The notes beneath the pieces are model-generated. The model did not search any database. It was given only the letters and a program-made list of their open reading frames with translations, and was not told the origin of the DNA. From Streptomyces sp. R21 (GTDB lineage: Bacteria > Actinomycetota > Actinomycetes > Streptomycetales > Streptomycetaceae), in assembly GCF_041051975.1 (NCBI RefSeq), contig NZ_CP163435.1, positions 6,365,001 through 6,429,000 on the forward strand: DNA of 64,000 nucleotides, written 5' to 3'. The position numbers and the translations under genes were made by a program. This document shows, one piece after another, positions 10,053-17,642 of the stretch (its first letter is position 1; each line of letters begins with the position of its first letter).

Positions 10053-11108
10053 ATGGCAGGCCACGGAGCGCGGGGCCGAAGCGGCGGGCGGCCGACTCTC
10101 GAGGAGGTCGCCGCGCGGGCCGGGGTGGGCCGCGGCACGGTGTCGCGGGTGATCAACGGATCCCCGCGGGTCAGCGACGCGACGCGCGCGGCGGTCGAGG
10201 CGGCGGTCGCCGAACTCGGCTACGTCCCCAACACGGCGGCCCGCGCCCTCGCGGCCAACCGCACGGACGCGATCGCGCTCGTCGTGCCCGAGCCGGAGAC
10301 CCGGTTCTTCGCGGAGCCGTACTTCTCGGACATGCTCAAGGGCGTGGGATCCGCGCTGTCGGACACCGAGATGCAGCTGCTGCTGATCTTCGCGGGCAGC
10401 GACCGCGAGCGGCAGCGGCTGGCCCAGTACCTCGCCGCGCACCGGGTCGACGGCGTGCTCCTGGTCTCCGTGCACGCCGACGACCCGCTGCCCGACCTGC
10501 TCTCCCAGCTGGAGATCCCGGCCGTGATCAGCGGCCGCCGCTCCGTGGACGAGACGCTTCCGTCGGTCGATTCGGACAACTACGGCGGCGGCCGTGTCGC
10601 CGTCGAACACCTGATCGCTCGCGGGTGCCGGACCATAGCCCACCTCGCCGGACGCCTCGACGTCTTCGGCGCCCAGCGCCGCGTCGACGGCTACCGTGAG
10701 GCGCTCCAGGACGCCGGCCGCAAGGTCGACGAGGGCCTGATCGTCCCCGGTGACTTCACCGAGGAGGGCGGCCGCCGCGCGATGACGCAGCTGCTGGCCC
10801 AGTACCCGAAGCTGGACGCGGTCTTCGCCGGCTCCGATGTGATGGCGGCCGGCGCCCGCCAGGTGCTGCGCGAGGCGGGTCGCCGTATACCCGACGACGT
10901 GGCGCTCGTCGGGTACGACGACTCCGCCATCGCCCGGCACATGGACCCCCCGCTGACCAGCGTGCGCCAGCCCATCGAGGAGATGGGCCGCGCGATGATC
11001 GACCTCCTGCTGGACGAGATCGCGGACCGCCGCCCGGCGGTGTCCCGGGGCCTGGAGCGACGCCAGCTGGTCCTGCCGTCGGAGCTGATCCGGCGGGCGT
11101 CCTCCTGA
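10053..11108 (+). CDS. cebR: LacI-family repressor of cellobiose utilisation
   Basis: A 351-residue LacI/GalR regulator. An N-terminal helix-turn-helix (about residues 14-60, with EEVAARAGVGRGTVSRVING and the hinge segment YVPNTAARALA) precedes a periplasmic-binding-protein-like sugar domain ending near SELIRR. ATG 10053 is chosen because AGGAGG lies seven bases upstream; the longer frame from 10026 lacks such a site. Divergent from cebE, with its box in between, it should repress cebEFG and bglC until cello-oligosaccharide binds. In plant-pathogenic relatives the same regulator also controls virulence genes; nothing here indicates that. Confidence 0.93.
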   Translation: MAGHGARGRSGGRPTLEEVAARAGVGRGTVSRVINGSPRVSDATRAAVEAAVAELGYVPNTAARALAANRTDAIALVVPEPETRFFAEPYFSDMLKGVGSALSDTEMQLLLIFAGSDRERQRLAQYLAAHRVDGVLLVSVHADDPLPDLLSQLEIPAVISGRRSVDETLPSVDSDNYGGGRVAVEHLIARGCRTIAHLAGRLDVFGAQRRVDGYREALQDAGRKVDEGLIVPGDFTEEGGRRAMTQLLAQYPKLDAVFAGSDVMAAGARQVLREAGRRIPDDVALVGYDDSAIARHMDPPLTSVRQPIEEMGRAMIDLLLDEIADRRPAVSRGLERRQLVLPSELIRRASS

Positions 11109-11133
11109 CGCAGGGCCGCTGCCCGGCGCGCCC

Positions 11134-11159
11134 CGGGTTCCGGGCGCCCGGAACCCGGC
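11134..11159. terminator. hairpin downstream of cebR
   Basis: A perfect 13-bp palindrome (CCGGGTTCCGGGC followed directly by its complement) lies 25 bp after the cebR stop and can form an 11-bp stem with a four-base loop. Confidence 0.65.
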
Positions 11160-11235
11160 CTCCGCGCCCGTCCCGCCTGCGACATCTCTCCATATGAGCG
11201 GCATGGGTGCGGCCCCGTCAGGCAGTCTTTGGGGC

Positions 11236-12075
11236 ATGGTCCTACACCCCTTGCTGGGAGTCGACGAAGTGTCCGCCGTGGAGTCCCATTTGGGGCGGGT
11301 GGGCGAGGTGTTCAGGGTGTTCCGCGAGCAGGACTCGGGGTGCGTGTCGTACGGGGTGCGGCTGCTGGACGGGGCGCAGTGGTTCGTGAAGGAGGCGGTC
11401 ACCGGGCGGGCGCGGCGTTCGCTGGAGCGCGGCTGGGCGTTCCACCGGGCCGTACGGCACGCGGCGATCGTCCCGCAGGTGCACCGGATCGCCGTCCAGC
11501 GGGGCGGCTGGGCGGTGGTGATGCCCTGGCGGGAGGGCGAGGTGCTGTATCACGCCACCACGGGCGGCCACCGCGACCGTACGGGCCCGGCGAGCCCGAT
11601 GGCCCGCTTCCGCGCCCTGCCCACCGCCCGCGTCCTGGGCGCCTTCGACCGCGTCCTGGACGCGCATCTCGCGGTGGAGGCAGCCGGTCACGTCGCCGTC
11701 GACTTCTACGACGGCGCACTGCTGTACGACTTCACGGCGGACGTGATGCACCTGGTGGACCTCGACGAGTACCGCCCCGGCCCCTTCCTCGTGGAGGACG
11801 AGCGCCTCCCGGGTTCCCGCCGCTTCATGGCACCGGAGGAGTTCACCCGCGGCGCCCTCATCGACACCCGCACCACGGTCTTCACGCTGGGCCGCGCCGC
11901 CCGCCTCCTCCTCGACGCGGCCGACGAGGAACGGGCCTGGCGCGGCACACCACAACAGCTGGCGGTGGTCGAACGCGCCACGTTCCCCAACCCCGACGAC
12001 CGCTACCGCACGGTCCACGACTTCGCTGCCGCCTGGCGGGGGGTCGCCAATCCGCCTGGGGCGGCGGGGCGTTAG
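11236..12075 (+). CDS. protein kinase-like / phosphotransferase-fold protein
   Basis: A 279-residue protein with a degenerate kinase fold. An FVKEAV segment resembles the ATP-binding lysine strand, HVAVDFYDGALLYD occupies the catalytic-loop position, and HLVDLDEY sits where a DFG motif is expected. A C-terminal helical lobe with RRFMAPEEF resembles the activation-segment APE of Ser/Thr kinases. No glycine-rich loop or HRD motif is obvious. It could be an atypical kinase, an aminoglycoside-phosphotransferase relative or a pseudokinase. The start is uncertain: in-frame ATGs occur at 11194, 11206 and 11236, none with a good ribosome-binding site. No TM helix is seen. It follows cebR but probably has its own role. 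Confidence 0.65.
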   Translation: MVLHPLLGVDEVSAVESHLGRVGEVFRVFREQDSGCVSYGVRLLDGAQWFVKEAVTGRARRSLERGWAFHRAVRHAAIVPQVHRIAVQRGGWAVVMPWREGEVLYHATTGGHRDRTGPASPMARFRALPTARVLGAFDRVLDAHLAVEAAGHVAVDFYDGALLYDFTADVMHLVDLDEYRPGPFLVEDERLPGSRRFMAPEEFTRGALIDTRTTVFTLGRAARLLLDAADEERAWRGTPQQLAVVERATFPNPDDRYRTVHDFAAAWRGVANPPGAAGR

Positions 12076-12139
12076 GGGGCGGCGACCCGCGACGCGAGGC
12101 CGACGGTTCCGGGCGCCGGCGCCGGCGGACGTCGCCGTC

Positions 12140-12200
12140 CTGATCCTGATCCTGATCCGTCAGCCGTCAGCCGTCAGCCGTCAGCCGTCAGCCGTCAGCC
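12140..12200. repeat. short tandem repeats (6-mer and 7-mer)
   Basis: Three copies of CTGATC (12140-12157) run directly into six copies of CGTCAGC plus one base (12158-12200). They lie in the gap between the kinase-like gene and the convergent GNAT gene and encode nothing evident. They look like slippage-generated repeats. Confidence 0.85.
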
Positions 12201-12259
12201 GGGCCTCCGTGACGACGGCCGTGGAGGCGCGGGGCGTCAGGGCGCGATGCCCCGTGGCG

Positions 12260-12766
12260 TCAGGCCGGCGGTTCCCGGTGCCAGCGGACCTCGCCGTCCT
12301 GGAACTCGGCCGTCGCCGTCAGGCCGGCTGCCCTGGCGACGGCGGCGGAGGCGTGGTGATCCGGGTGGACATGGGCGACGACGGAGCGCACCCCCTGTCG
12401 CTCCAGCCACTCGACCAACCCCACGGCCGCCTCGGAGGCGAACCCGCGCCCCTGCCATCCGCTGCCCACCACCCAGGCGATCTCCGCGCCGCCCACGACG
12501 ACCGTGGCCTGCACCGTCCCCACCAGGGCACCGCCCTCGCGCACCCGCAGCACCCAGTTGCACCAGGAGACGGCGGGGTCGGGGGAACCGGCGACAAGTC
12601 GCTCGTAGCGCGCCCGCAGTGCTTCGGGGGAGTGCGGGGCGCCCCCGATGAACTCGTGCAGCACCGGGTCGCCGAGCACCACGGCCATCTCCTCGGCCTG
12701 CTCGACGCGGAGGGGGAGGGCGTCGAGGCGGGAGGTGGAGAAGGGCTGGGCGTTGATCACGGTCAT
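12260..12766 (-). CDS. GNAT family N-acetyltransferase
   Basis: A 168-residue protein of the RimJ/RimL-like GNAT type. It shows the expected strand around VGTVQATVVVGGAEIAWVV, the acetyl-CoA pyrophosphate loop GSGWQGRGFASEAAVGLVEWL (a Q/R-x-x-G-x-G/A variant), and a C-terminal HPDHHASAAVARAAGL segment typical of the family. The acceptor substrate is unknown. I chose ATG 12766; upstream frame to 12835 is proline-rich with no ribosome-binding site. It stands alone and is divergent from the frameshifted secreted-protein gene. Confidence 0.82.
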   Translation of the reverse strand: MTVINAQPFSTSRLDALPLRVEQAEEMAVVLGDPVLHEFIGGAPHSPEALRARYERLVAGSPDPAVSWCNWVLRVREGGALVGTVQATVVVGGAEIAWVVGSGWQGRGFASEAAVGLVEWLERQGVRSVVAHVHPDHHASAAVARAAGLTATAEFQDGEVRWHREPPA

Positions 12767-12899
12767 GACAGAGGACGGTAACGGGCCGGACGGCGGGCAC
12801 GCAGGGCCCTTCGGCCCCTGTGGTGATCCGCCCACCCGAGGTGACTCTCGATATGCGGCGCTGTCGCGCGCCCGGTACCGCTGTCAGTGGGTGAGACCG

Positions 12900-13526
12900 A
12901 TGCGACGAAGAGTCCTGGTGGTCCTGGCGTTGATCGCCGCCGCGGGAACGGCCTGCGGCACCTCGGAGAACGCGGACCCGGGCGCTCCGGCGCCGTCCAC
13001 GAAGGTGACGACCGTCACCGCCCACGACAGCGCCCGCCGAGACCCCCACCCCACCCCCCCCCCCCCACCCCCCGCCCCCGCCGCCCCCCCCGCACGCCGC
13101 TCACGGCCCGAGCGCAGTCGTCCAGGCGTACTACGACGCCATCAACGCGCACGATTACCGCACCGCCTGGAATCTCGGCGGCAGCCGCTTCCAGCCGGAC
13201 TACGCCACGTTCGCGGCGGCCTTCGCCGGGACGGCCCACGACCGGCTGCACATCCTCGGGGTGTGTCGGTCCGGATCGAAGCCGCCCAGACCTCCGGCGC
13301 CGTACGGCACTACGAGGGGACGTACTACGTCTCGGGTGGAGTGATCACGGGTGCCGACGTCAGTGAGGTCACCCAGCCGGCGCCGGACGACGGATCGACG
13401 GTCGGCTTCGTGCACCCAGGGGCGTTCTGCTCGCCGGTGGGTGCCTACGGCACGACCGACAAGGGCACCTTGATGGTCTGCTCGCTGAAGTCCGGAGACA
13501 CCCAAGCCCGTTGGCGCCACGCATGA
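12900..13526 (+). pseudogene. frameshifted secreted/lipoprotein gene with a poly-C tract
   Basis: The N-terminus (MRRRVLVVLALIAAAGTACG) is a lipoprotein signal with lipobox-like GTAC. The downstream body is split between frames. A typical NTF2-like stretch, VVQAYYDAINAHDYRTAW, is read in the next frame from about 13113, and the C-terminal half (for example HYEGTYYVSGGVITGADV) returns to the first frame after about 13260. The first shift falls in a cytosine-rich tract with a run of 13 C at 13054-13066, the second near GGGGTGTGTCGG. The single open frame that spans the region hides this and gives a nonsensical Arg/Pro-rich middle. It is either a real pseudogene, a phase-variable gene, or sequencing error in the homopolymer. 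Confidence 0.7.
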
Positions 13527-13560
13527 CGAGCGGGACGAGAGCGATCGGGACCGAAAACCA

Positions 13561-13596
13561 TCGAGGCCCGATCCGCTTGCGCGGATCGGGCCTCGA
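13561..13596 (-). terminator. terminator of tRNA-His
   Basis: A perfect 16-bp inverted repeat (13561-13576 with 13581-13596) and four-base loop lies just downstream of the tRNA on the minus strand. Confidence 0.85.
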
Positions 13597-13604
13597 TCTA
13601 TCAG

Positions 13605-13678
13605 GGTGAGTGACGGGACTTGAACCCGCGACTTCCTGGACCACAACCAGGTGCTCTACCAGCTGAGCTACACCCACC
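13605..13678 (-). tRNA. tRNA-His (anticodon GTG)
   Basis: The minus strand folds into a full cloverleaf: acceptor GTGGGTG paired with CACTCAC (one G-U), D arm GCTCAGCTGGTAGAGC, anticodon loop with GTG, and T arm CGGGTTCAAGTCCCG. An extra 5' G opposite the discriminator C is the hallmark of tRNA-His. CCA is not encoded. Confidence 0.97.
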
Positions 13679-13756
13679 ATGTCCGGTCTTTGTTTTTCTC
13701 CGACCGGCCGAGAAAAAGTGTACAGGGTCCGAAGGGGTGCTCGTGCACGCCTTTTT

Positions 13757-13780
13757 CACGGGGCCCGTCAGGGCCCCGTG
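13757..13780 (-). terminator. hairpin downstream of orn
   Basis: CACGGGGCCC and its exact complement flank a four-base loop seven bases past the orn stop. No U tract follows on the minus strand. Confidence 0.6.
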
Positions 13781-13786
13781 ATGGGC

Positions 13787-14389
13787 TTATTCCGCAGGCA
13801 GGACGTGCTTCGCCGCGATGGTGCGGGCGGTGTCGGAGTCGGGGCCGGGCTGGGGGACGAAGATCGCCTCGCGGTAGTAGCGGAGCTCGGCGATCGATTC
13901 GCGGATGTCGGCGAGGGCGCGGTGGTTGCCGTTCTTGTCCGGGCTGTTGAAGTACGCCCGCGGGTACCAGCGCCGGGCCAGCTCCTTGACGGAGGAGACG
14001 TCCACGATCCGGTAGTGGAGGTACTCCTCCAGCGTCGGCATGTCACGCAGCAGGAAACCCCGGTCCGTGCCCACCGAGTTTCCGCACAGCGGGGCCTTGC
14101 CCGGTTCCTTCACGTGCTCCCGGATGTACGACAGGACCTGTTCCTCGGCGTCGGCGAGGGTCGTGCCGCCGGGCAGCTCGGAGAGGAGACCGGAGGACGT
14201 GTGCATCGTGCGCACCACGTCCGGCATCGTCTCCAGGGCCCGGTCGGGCGGGCGGATCACGATGTCCACCCCTTCGCCGAGCACATTCAGCTCCGAGTCG
14301 GTGACGAGTGCGGCCACCTCGATGAGCGCGTCGTCGGACAGCGAGAGCCCGGTCATCTCGCAGTCGATCCACACCATGCGATCGTTCAT
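13787..14389 (-). CDS. orn: oligoribonuclease
   Basis: A 200-residue DEDDh 3'-5' exonuclease that degrades short RNA oligomers, and in many bacteria pGpG from c-di-GMP turnover. Visible motifs are the first acidic pair in WIDCEMTGL, the conserved NSVGTDRGFL region, and the final His/Asp in GNHRALADIRESI. The length matches the family. The ATG at 14389 is used. It lies directly downstream of adpA in the same direction, the arrangement known in Streptomyces (ornA next to adpA). A 157-bp gap separates them, so orn may also have its own promoter. Confidence 0.95.
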   Translation of the reverse strand: MNDRMVWIDCEMTGLSLSDDALIEVAALVTDSELNVLGEGVDIVIRPPDRALETMPDVVRTMHTSSGLLSELPGGTTLADAEEQVLSYIREHVKEPGKAPLCGNSVGTDRGFLLRDMPTLEEYLHYRIVDVSSVKELARRWYPRAYFNSPDKNGNHRALADIRESIAELRYYREAIFVPQPGPDSDTARTIAAKHVLPAE

Positions 14390-14546
14390 GTGTCTCACCC
14401 TACGGCCCGTCCAGGCTCGGCGGACCGCCCGTGCGCCCTGGCGAGCGCCGGGTACGCGCTCCGCGACGGGGCCGAGCGCGCAGGGCGAGGGGCCGGGCAG
14501 GGGGCCGAAGCCCGCCTGCCCCACCCGTCGCGGTGCGCATCTGTCG

Positions 14547-15815
14547 CTACGGCGCGCTGCGCTGCCCCGGCAGGCTCGCTCGCCCGCCCGCGTACAGGTG
14601 CTCCGTACGGTCCTGGCGTTCCCCGCGCTCCGCGCTCGACCGGCCCGGGTCCGTCGAGACGGACGTGGACGGCCCCATGGCGCTGGCCGCCGCCGTACGG
14701 CGGGTCTGCATCGGGACCGGACCGGGGCCCTCCTGCGTCAGCACCGGTGGTGGCCCGGAGGCCCCGGCGCCGTCCGCGTCCGACGGCTTGTCCGACTGCG
14801 GCCTGCGCGCGCGGTACGCCGCCCGGTACGCGGCCGGCGACGAGCCGAGCTGTCGGCGGAAGTGGCCGCGCAGGGCCACCGGGGAGCGGAAGCCGCAGCG
14901 GCCCGCCACCTCGTCCACCGAGTAGTCCGACGTCTCAAGGAGCCGCTGCGCTTGAAGCACCCTTTGCGTGATCAGCCACTGCAGCGGAGCGCTCCCGGTG
15001 AGCGACCGGAAGCGGCGGTCGAACGTCCGCCTGCTCATATAGGCGCGCGCGGCGAGCGTCTCCACGTCGAACTGCTCGTGAAGGTGCTCCAGCGCCCAGG
15101 CGACGACCTCCGCGAGCGGGTCGGCGCCGATCTCCTCCGGTAAAGACCTGTCGAGATAGCGCTCCTGGCCGCCGCTCCGGCGCGGGGGGACCACGAGTCT
15201 GCGGGCGAGCGCGCCCGCCGCCTCGTTCCCGTGGTCCGTCCGCACGATGTGCAGGCACAGATCGATTCCGGCCGCGGTGCCCGCCGAGGTGAGCACGTCA
15301 CCGTCGTCGACGAACAGTTCGCGTGGATCGACGTGCACCGACGGATAACGCTTGGCCAGCGTCGGCGCGTACATCCAGTGTGTGGTCGCGGGGCGGCCGT
15401 CCAGCAGGCCCGCCGCGGCGAGGACGAAGGCGCCGGTGCACAGTCCGACTATGCGGGCGCCCTCCTCGTGCGCTCGGCGCAGTGCGTCGAGCGCTTCCTC
15501 CGGTGGCGGCGAGGTGATCGACCGCCAGGCGGGCACGACGACCGTGCCTGCCCGCGAGATCGCCTCCAGGCCATGTGGTGCGGTGAGTTCCAGGCCCCCT
15601 GTGGTCCGCAGTGGGCCTTCCTCGCCGCCGCACACCAGTAGTCGGTAGCGCGGTACGCCGGCGTCCTGGCGGTCAATCCCGAACACCGACAGCGGTATGG
15701 AACTCTCGAAGATGGGGCCGCCGCTGAACAGCAGCACCGCGACGATCTCCTTGCGGCGTCGCCCGGAAAGCTTCCGGGCCGCGGCTTCCGGCGCGGCAGT
15801 GGAGTCGTGGCTCAT
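14547..15815 (-). CDS. adpA: AdpA, central developmental transcriptional regulator (AraC family)
   Basis: A 422-residue regulator with an N-terminal DJ-1/PfpI-like dimerisation domain (about residues 25-195, with GLCTGAFVLAAAGLLDG) and a C-terminal AraC double helix-turn-helix (about 235-335, with YMSRRTFDRRFRSLTGSAPLQWL and VDEVAGRCGFRS). Leu225, between the domains, is encoded by TTA (complement of 15141-15143), the codon that makes adpA depend on the bldA tRNA. AdpA activates morphological differentiation and secondary metabolism genes. The Ser/Pro/Gly-rich C-terminal tail from about 335 is variable. The ATG at 15815 follows a GGGGGG site and overlaps the end of a short upstream frame. Confidence 0.96.
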   Translation of the reverse strand: MSHDSTAAPEAAARKLSGRRRKEIVAVLLFSGGPIFESSIPLSVFGIDRQDAGVPRYRLLVCGGEEGPLRTTGGLELTAPHGLEAISRAGTVVVPAWRSITSPPPEEALDALRRAHEEGARIVGLCTGAFVLAAAGLLDGRPATTHWMYAPTLAKRYPSVHVDPRELFVDDGDVLTSAGTAAGIDLCLHIVRTDHGNEAAGALARRLVVPPRRSGGQERYLDRSLPEEIGADPLAEVVAWALEHLHEQFDVETLAARAYMSRRTFDRRFRSLTGSAPLQWLITQRVLQAQRLLETSDYSVDEVAGRCGFRSPVALRGHFRRQLGSSPAAYRAAYRARRPQSDKPSDADGAGASGPPPVLTQEGPGPVPMQTRRTAAASAMGPSTSVSTDPGRSSAERGERQDRTEHLYAGGRASLPGQRSAP

Positions 15816-16192
15816 ACTGCTAAGCCCCCCTCGGTGGTCGCGGCTCCTCGGTTGTGTCGCTCCTGCACGTTTCCCCTCGGTCCTGCACGAGTCCCCCGCC
15901 GTAAGACAGCATGATCGAATCTACTGTGTCCCGTGGTGCCGTCGTGACCAGTTCGCCACACGGCACATTGTCGACATGGCAACTTGGCGTGAAGCATTCG
16001 ATCACGAAGCGTTGCACTCGTGGGCCGTGCAGGGAAGTACGCCTCGTGTCAGTGGCCAATCCACATAGGGTGTGCGCGCTCGCCGAGGCCCTTACAGTGC
16101 AGGTCGAACGCGGGTTGCGGGGTCGTTCGACCAAGAGATGCACCGTAGGCCGAAGTTGGCTGAAAAGAGTCGGGAGCGTGCGCGGAAACCGG
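15816..16192. other. adpA upstream region
   Basis: This 377-bp gap carries the adpA promoter and leader. An open frame of 61 codons (complement of 15812-15997) ends in ATGA overlapping the adpA start and has a TTA codon three codons before its stop; whether it is translated is unknown. Base composition is less GC-rich in 15900-16030 than in the flanking genes, as expected for a regulatory segment. I do not see a convincing palindromic operator. Confidence 0.5.
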
Positions 16193-16633
16193 TCAGTCGA
16201 CGGGCCTGTTTCCCCCGGAACGGCGCCCGCCTCTGTGGCCCCCCGCGCCACTTCTGCCGTGCCGCCCGCGATGCGGGGCATGCTCCTCGGCCAGCAGCCG
16301 CGCCGCGCCCCGCTCGGACTGTGTCAGAAGCAGCCGGCAGACCCCGGTCACGGCCGCGAGGCCCAGCGCCGTGCCGGCCGCCCCGGCGAGTGAGGTGCCG
16401 TACCAGACGAGTACCACCGGGACCAGGACGCAGCTGAAGGCCGCCCAGCGCACCACGTCGCTCGCCGTGTCCGGCACGGCGGGCGTCATCGGGGGCCCGG
16501 GGGGGCCGGCGTGGCCCGGGTGTCCTCCGGCGGAGTGCGCTCCGGGGGCGCGGTGGGTCGCGGGCACGGTCGTGGGTCGGTCGGTCGCGGTCTCGGGTCC
16601 GGGCACGGTGGGCTCCCTACGGCGAAGGGTCAC
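16193..16633 (-). CDS. small membrane protein, hypothetical
   Basis: I do not recognise the family. From GTG 16633 the product is about 146 residues; an alternative ATG at 16489 would give 98. The centre holds two hydrophobic helices (about AAFSCVLVPVVLVWYGTSL and AGAAGTALGLAAVTGVC), followed by an Arg/Gly/His-rich cytosolic tail. The N-terminal 50 residues are Pro/Thr-rich and low in complexity, which favours the shorter form. It lies upstream of adpA in the same direction. Confidence 0.5.
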   Translation of the reverse strand: MTLRRREPTVPGPETATDRPTTVPATHRAPGAHSAGGHPGHAGPPGPPMTPAVPDTASDVVRWAAFSCVLVPVVLVWYGTSLAGAAGTALGLAAVTGVCRLLLTQSERGAARLLAEEHAPHRGRHGRSGAGGHRGGRRSGGNRPVD

Positions 16634-16936
16634 CCCATTCAACGCGTGTTCGACCGGCCGGTCACTGCCCGGTGGGCGCCCGATGGCCCGGTCCGCAAGG
16701 GAACCTGGTTGAACCCTGCGCAAACCGCCTGTACGGGGCAGCAACCATTGCGTTACGGGCGCCTCTCATGCATGCTCCGGGGAACGCCGCACAGCGCGCG
16801 CGGGATCTGGGCAGAGGAGGCGTGCCGCCGTACCCTTGGGGGTACGGGGTTGGGAAGATAATTCCCGGACACAGCCCGGACACAGCTCTGTCGCACGTTG
16901 TCGTCCCACCACGAGGATCCAAACGCCGAGATACCC
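16634..16936. other. divergent promoter region before the universal stress gene
   Basis: No gene is supported. A hairpin with 8-bp perfect arms (CCGTACCC with GGGTACGG) lies at 16828-16847, and an 11-bp unit CCCGGACACAG is repeated in tandem at 16864-16885, about 50 bp before the stress-protein start. Both could be regulatory. Confidence 0.5.
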
Positions 16937-17464
16937 ATGGCCGGTCACGAATTCCACGATCCCGCGAACCGCAAGCGCCCGCTCGCCGATCCCACGGCAG
17001 CCGAGCCCCTGGCGGCGGAACAGCCACGCCAGTCCTGCGACCCCGCCTTCAAGCACGGCGTCGTCGTCGGTTTCGACGGCTCGACGTCCAGTGAGCGTGC
17101 GCTCGCGTACGCCATCGGCATGGCCCACCGCTCCGGCTCGGGCCTGATCATCGTCCATGTCGCCAACCGGCTGCCCACCACGGTGTGGGCGGGCTGCGAG
17201 CCACCGGTCTTCGTCGACGTGCCCGACCACCGCACCGAGGTGCTGGGGCTGGAGCTCGCGTGCGCCGAGTACCTGGCCGAGGTGCCCTGGATCCTCGTCG
17301 AGCGTGGCGGCGACATCTGCCACGAACTCGAAGAGGTGGGGCGGGAGTACGAGGCGGACGCGATCGTCGTGGGCTCCACGCACGGCATCGTCGGCCGGAT
17401 CTTCGGCTCGGTCGCCGGCCGGCTCGCGAAGCGCGCGAAGCGCCCGGTGATCGTCATCCCCTGA
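16937..17464 (+). CDS. universal stress protein (UspA family)
   Basis: A 175-residue single-domain Usp. After a variable N-terminus of about 38 residues, the domain starts with GVVVGFDGSTSSERALAYA and ends with the nucleotide-binding signature VVGSTHGIVGRIFGSVAGRLAKRAKRPVIVIP (a G-2x-G-9x-G-S/T pattern), so it is of the ATP-binding type. Such proteins help cells survive stress and dormancy; no specific role can be assigned. ATG 16937 is chosen; an in-frame ATG at 16898 is possible. Confidence 0.9.
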   Translation: MAGHEFHDPANRKRPLADPTAAEPLAAEQPRQSCDPAFKHGVVVGFDGSTSSERALAYAIGMAHRSGSGLIIVHVANRLPTTVWAGCEPPVFVDVPDHRTEVLGLELACAEYLAEVPWILVERGGDICHELEEVGREYEADAIVVGSTHGIVGRIFGSVAGRLAKRAKRPVIVIP

Positions 17465-17556
17465 CGCGCGCTTCCGGCGTTGTCATTCCGTAACTCCCCG
17501 TTGTCCCAGGTGAGATGAGCCGTGGGCAGGGGCAACTCCCTTTGGCGTGGCATAAA

Positions 17557-17572
17557 TCTACTCGCGCGTAGA
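17557..17572. promoter_or_regulatory. 16-bp palindrome upstream of the YaaH-family gene
   Basis: TCTACTCGCGCGTAGA is an imperfect palindrome (TCTAC, CGCG core, GTAGA) 70-86 bp before the GTG start. It resembles a dimeric repressor site, but I cannot name the protein. Related TCTACGCG motifs occur before the endonuclease gene near 49 kb. Confidence 0.45.
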
Positions 17573-17578
17573 AAGTGT

Positions 17579-17624
17579 TTGTGCGCTTGTGAAGGGCATA
17601 TAGGGATCACGCACAAGCGCACAA
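17579..17624 (+). promoter_or_regulatory. leader hairpin (13-bp perfect inverted repeat)
   Basis: TTGTGCGCTTGTG (17579-17591) and its exact complement (17612-17624) flank a 20-nt loop. The stem ends about five bases before the AAGGGAG ribosome-binding site of the next gene. It may be an mRNA leader structure or a protein site. Confidence 0.55.
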
Positions 17625-17642
17625 GCACGAAGGGAGCCCGCC

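Noticed and set aside
12140..12200. Possible CRISPR-like repeat array
   Set aside because: The units are 6-7 bp in direct tandem with no spacers, and no cas genes lie nearby. It is a simple tandem repeat.
13741..13786. Attachment site at the tRNA-His gene
   Set aside because: No repeated copy of the tRNA 3' end, integrase or foreign-looking DNA is present on either side. The adjacent genes are conserved core genes.
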